Shown piece by piece: positions 33,478 to 35,932 of a stretch of DNA of 35,932 bases. Under the pieces are notes generated by a model, which was not told the origin of the DNA, made no database searches, and saw nothing but the letters and a program-made list of their open reading frames with translations. How positions within the stretch are numbered: position 1 is the stretch's first letter; each line of letters opens with the position of its first letter. The stretch is from Cellvibrionales bacterium UBA2618. GTDB taxonomy: Bacteria > Pseudomonadota > Gammaproteobacteria > Pseudomonadales > Porticoccaceae. A program made the translations under genes and the position numbers. The DNA is taken from the NCBI GenBank assembly GCA_002339165.1, contig DDJS01000075.1, forward strand, positions 27,627 to 63,558, in the 5' to 3' direction.

Positions 33478-33506
33478 AATATAATCGCCTGTGGCACCCG
33501 CAACAA
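33478..33506 (-). promoter_or_regulatory. Candidate rnr promoter with a long leader
   Basis: On the minus strand TTGTTG (complement of 33501-33506), a 17-nt spacer and TATATT (complement of 33478-33483). Transcription would start near 33471, giving an untranslated leader of about 180 nt before rnr. Confidence 0.45.
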
Positions 33507-33521
33507 GGCCTAAAACGCATA

Positions 33522-33539
33522 ATTTATTGCACAATAAAT
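33522..33539. terminator. AT-rich inverted repeat downstream of the histidine kinase gene
   Basis: ATTTATTG and CAATAAAT arms around a 2-nt centre, 25 nt beyond the kinase stop and just upstream of the candidate rnr promoter. The stem is AT-rich and no T-run follows, so it could be a weak terminator or a protein-binding site. Confidence 0.25.
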
Positions 33540-33563
33540 GTCATCTGTCAGCGATCGTTAATA

Positions 33564-35789
33564 TCAGTTGTCGCTGAAGTCACGCTTAAAATGGTGCTCG
33601 AGGTAGCTGCGTAATTCGTTTAACAATGTTAGTTTTTCCTGGCGGTTAATCTGCCAATAAACGCTGCGGTAATCGGACACCAAATCAGACAATTGGTGCA
33701 TGCCGTAGAGCCCGCCCAGACCCATTAAATCGTGAGTCAGATTACGCAGGATATCCTTATCTTGGCTATCGACCTCGGCTTCCAGAGCGTCCAACGCGAG
33801 ATCGAGATTGCGCTTCAAGTCGTCGACATCCATGGCGACTGACAATAAGTTCTCAGAGCCTTCAATCACCGTTGCTGAATTGCGCTTGACAGCCTTGAGT
33901 ATACTTGTGATTAACGCGCTTTCGTCAACCGGTTTGAGTTGCACATCCGCGGCGCCGGCGGTGAACAGACGCTCTTTTTCTAGGGCCGTAATGTCTGCCG
34001 TCAAGCCGATAATGGGCGGCGCAGAAGAAGACTCTCGAACAATAGTTTCACAGGCGGTAATACCATCAATAATGGGCATATGAATATCCATTAGAACCAA
34101 ATCCAATGGTATTTTTCGAGTGCTTTCAATGGCCTCCAGACCGTTGTTAGCGACCACGCATTTCGCACCATACAAGCTCAACAACTTAACTAGTAGGGTT
34201 TGGTTGAACGGGTTGTCCTCCGCGACCAATATTGTCAACCCGGCCAGCGTTTCGCTGGAACGCTCCACGCTAGAGTTGCGTCTATGCGCCTTACTTTTAT
34301 CGCCGCGCAAAACCTCGCAGGTGAAACTGACTTCAGTACCGACATCGAGGGCACTCTCGATCGATATCGTGCCGCCCATCATTTCGACCAATTGTTTACA
34401 GATTGAAAGGCCCAGGCCCGCGCCGCCGAAGCGTCGATTAATCGAGGTATCTTCCTGCGAAAAAGGCGCGAACAACAACGGAATCTTACTCGCGGCAATG
34501 CCCTTCCCAGAATCTTTCACAGAGCCCTTTAACAGTAATCGATCAGCGGAAATTGGGTCGCATGAAAGCGCCAGGACAACAAACCCAGAGTCGGTAAATT
34601 TGATCGCATTGTTGATCAAATTGCTGATCAACTGCGCCAACCGCACGGGGTCGGCGCGGAAATACTCCGGCAGATCATCAGCAATTTCGAAACTCAGGGT
34701 CAAGCCCTTGGACTTGGCATTCGGTTGATGGATACTCTGCAAAGTTCTGAGCGCAACAACCAGCTCAAAATTAATTTCCTCGAGCTTGTATTGCCCCGAG
34801 TGGGCTTTAGAGAATTCGAGGAGGTCGTCGATCATGGTCAACAGCATGTTCGACGAAACTTCGATCACCCGCTGGTGCTCGCGCCTCACCTCCTCCTCGT
34901 CTTCATCCACTAACAGGCGCGAAAACCCCATAACCGCGGTCAACGGCGTGCGTAATTCGTGACTCATATTAGCCAAAAATTGGTCTTTGGCCTCCATTGC
35001 CTCCTCCAGTTCAACGAGGGTGATCTGGAGCTTTGCGGTGGCGCGTGCGACCTCGCTTTGCATCAGCAAATTCGATTCCCGTACGCTGATCGCGAGTCGG
35101 TTGATGGCCACCGCCAAACTGCGAATTTCCTCAGGTCCGCGCTCCACCGCCAAACTGTCGAGGGGGCCGCTTTCAATATCCTTTAAGTAGTACAAAAGGC
35201 TGCGAATCGGTCCGAGCACACGTTCTAGGAGTCGTTGCAACAACAGCAGATACAATGCAATAATGCCAAACACGATCAGCACATATTTACGCATGATCGC
35301 CATCCGGCTTTGCTTCAGCGTTTCGTCACTTGTTCTCATTACGACCCAATTGGGTATGCGTTCTCCGGGCAGCGTCACCGCAGCATTAACGGGCGCATAA
35401 AAATACCAACTATGGCTTCTATAAACCGACCCTTCGGGCGATTCTGCGTCGTGTAAGTCAAGCATCTCAGGTTCAATATCGCCAATCACAAGCGGCTCAT
35501 CGCCATCCCCGAAGCGAATTAAAAAGCCCTCCGTTGTGACGTGCCCCGAGATGACCTGACGCGTAAAATCCTCGACGGTAAAATCGTCCGAATGGAGGTG
35601 GGTGGCTGCGTGTTCGGCGAAGTGTGTAATGAGCCACTCGTTGTCTCGCTTAAAATGCTCGAGCATCGAGTTGTAACTTATAAGGTAGGTCGCATAGCCG
35701 ACCATAACCGCCAACAGCATGGCTGGAATCACCGAGTGAACCAATATTTCATAGTGCACAGTAAAAAAATGATAGCGTGGCTTTTTCAC
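33564..35789 (-). CDS. Hybrid sensor histidine kinase with receiver and Hpt domains (BarA/GacS-like layout)
   Basis: 741 residues. Two membrane helices (~15-37 and ~168-187) flank a periplasmic sensor region of about 130 residues with no family I recognise. A HAMP-like linker (RVLGPIRSLLYYLKDIESG) follows, then HisKA with the phospho-His in FLANMSHELRTPLTAVMGFSRLL (His ~277). HATPase_c carries the N box LINNAIKFTDSG, DSGKGI, and GGAGLGLSICKQLVEMMGG. The receiver has its Asp (~568) in LVLMDIHMP and TADITALEKERLFTAGA. A C-terminal Hpt has its His (~686) in NLTHDLMGLGGLYGM. The layout is that of BarA/GacS, but the protein is shorter and no partner regulator is here. GTG start with AGGGAAG 4 nt upstream. 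Signal unknown. Confidence 0.92.
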   Translation of the reverse strand: MKKPRYHFFTVHYEILVHSVIPAMLLAVMVGYATYLISYNSMLEHFKRDNEWLITHFAEHAATHLHSDDFTVEDFTRQVISGHVTTEGFLIRFGDGDEPLVIGDIEPEMLDLHDAESPEGSVYRSHSWYFYAPVNAAVTLPGERIPNWVVMRTSDETLKQSRMAIMRKYVLIVFGIIALYLLLLQRLLERVLGPIRSLLYYLKDIESGPLDSLAVERGPEEIRSLAVAINRLAISVRESNLLMQSEVARATAKLQITLVELEEAMEAKDQFLANMSHELRTPLTAVMGFSRLLVDEDEEEVRREHQRVIEVSSNMLLTMIDDLLEFSKAHSGQYKLEEINFELVVALRTLQSIHQPNAKSKGLTLSFEIADDLPEYFRADPVRLAQLISNLINNAIKFTDSGFVVLALSCDPISADRLLLKGSVKDSGKGIAASKIPLLFAPFSQEDTSINRRFGGAGLGLSICKQLVEMMGGTISIESALDVGTEVSFTCEVLRGDKSKAHRRNSSVERSSETLAGLTILVAEDNPFNQTLLVKLLSLYGAKCVVANNGLEAIESTRKIPLDLVLMDIHMPIIDGITACETIVRESSSAPPIIGLTADITALEKERLFTAGAADVQLKPVDESALITSILKAVKRNSATVIEGSENLLSVAMDVDDLKRNLDLALDALEAEVDSQDKDILRNLTHDLMGLGGLYGMHQLSDLVSDYRSVYWQINRQEKLTLLNELRSYLEHHFKRDFSDN

Positions 35790-35932
35790 ATCACTTCCCT
35801 GTTATTGCGAGATCACAAAAGGCTTCTAACGTGGCCTATAGGAGATCAGTACTAGCGCGCTTGACCTCGACACGATGGCCCGGCCTGCGCAAAAAGCCTT
35901 AATCAAAAGTAATATCCAACGATCACGATCAC
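35790..35932. other. Upstream region of the histidine kinase, window end
   Basis: 143 nt with no recognised gene. It should hold the promoter of the kinase, but I see no convincing pair of hexamers on the minus strand. Confidence 0.3.

Noticed and set aside
34120..34728. 202-codon plus-strand open frame inside the histidine kinase gene
   Set aside because: Antisense to the HATPase and receiver domains; no start signal or domain.
1..35932. Mobile element, CRISPR array, toxin-antitoxin, secretion or defence system
   Set aside because: No transposase, integrase, regularly spaced repeats, attachment-like duplications or small paired genes were found; nearly all DNA is assigned to conserved housekeeping genes.

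Overview
This window looks like ordinary housekeeping chromosome from a free-living, probably aquatic, gammaproteobacterium, with no sign of mobile DNA. The placement rests on gene order. The blocks tilS-pyrG-kdsA-eno-ftsB-ispD-ispF-truD-pcm-nlpD-rpoS, hemC-hemD-hemX-hemY divergent from argH, and cyaY / lptM-lysA-dapF-DUF484 are arrangements known from Pseudomonas and its marine relatives. I cannot name a genus. Coding is dense, many genes overlap by 4 nt, and GTG or TTG starts are frequent. I saw no tRNA, rRNA, CRISPR array, insertion sequence, integrase or phage gene.

Layout. 1-3598 (minus): an RND efflux pair, adaptor then a permease cut by the window edge. 3937-4467 (plus): inorganic pyrophosphatase, convergent with rpoS. 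4483-16939 (minus): a long run of genes, read from the right as lipoprotein methyltransferase-fold protein, YheU, tilS, pyrG, kdsA, eno, ftsB, ispD, ispF, truD, pcm, a DUF368 membrane protein, nlpD and rpoS. It combines CTP, KDO, isoprenoid and enolase functions with division, envelope and stationary-phase control. surE, usual between truD and pcm, is missing, and the DUF368 gene sits between pcm and nlpD. 17242-20894 (plus): GcvR-like ACT protein, trmL, fldB, mnmC. 20920-24991 (minus): hemC-hemD-hemX-hemY, tetrapyrrole synthesis. 25247-26674 (plus): argH. 26999-27889 (minus): a frameshifted NTF2/SnoaL-like gene and cyaY. 27982-30900 (plus): lptM-lysA-dapF-DUF484, the last steps to meso-DAP turnover and lysine. 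30897-35789 (minus): RNase R and a BarA-like hybrid histidine kinase.

No wholly new multi-gene system is evident. The points most worth a second look are: (1) an MnmC whose methyltransferase half has lost its signature residues while the FAD half is intact; (2) an NTF2-like gene split exactly at a U UUU UUA heptamer, where a -1 shift restores the whole protein; (3) an 18-bp perfect palindrome at the argH promoter; (4) replacement of surE by a DUF368 gene in the pcm-nlpD-rpoS block; (5) a methyltransferase fold on a predicted lipoprotein. All functional calls come from reading the sequence and from remembered family features; no database search was run.
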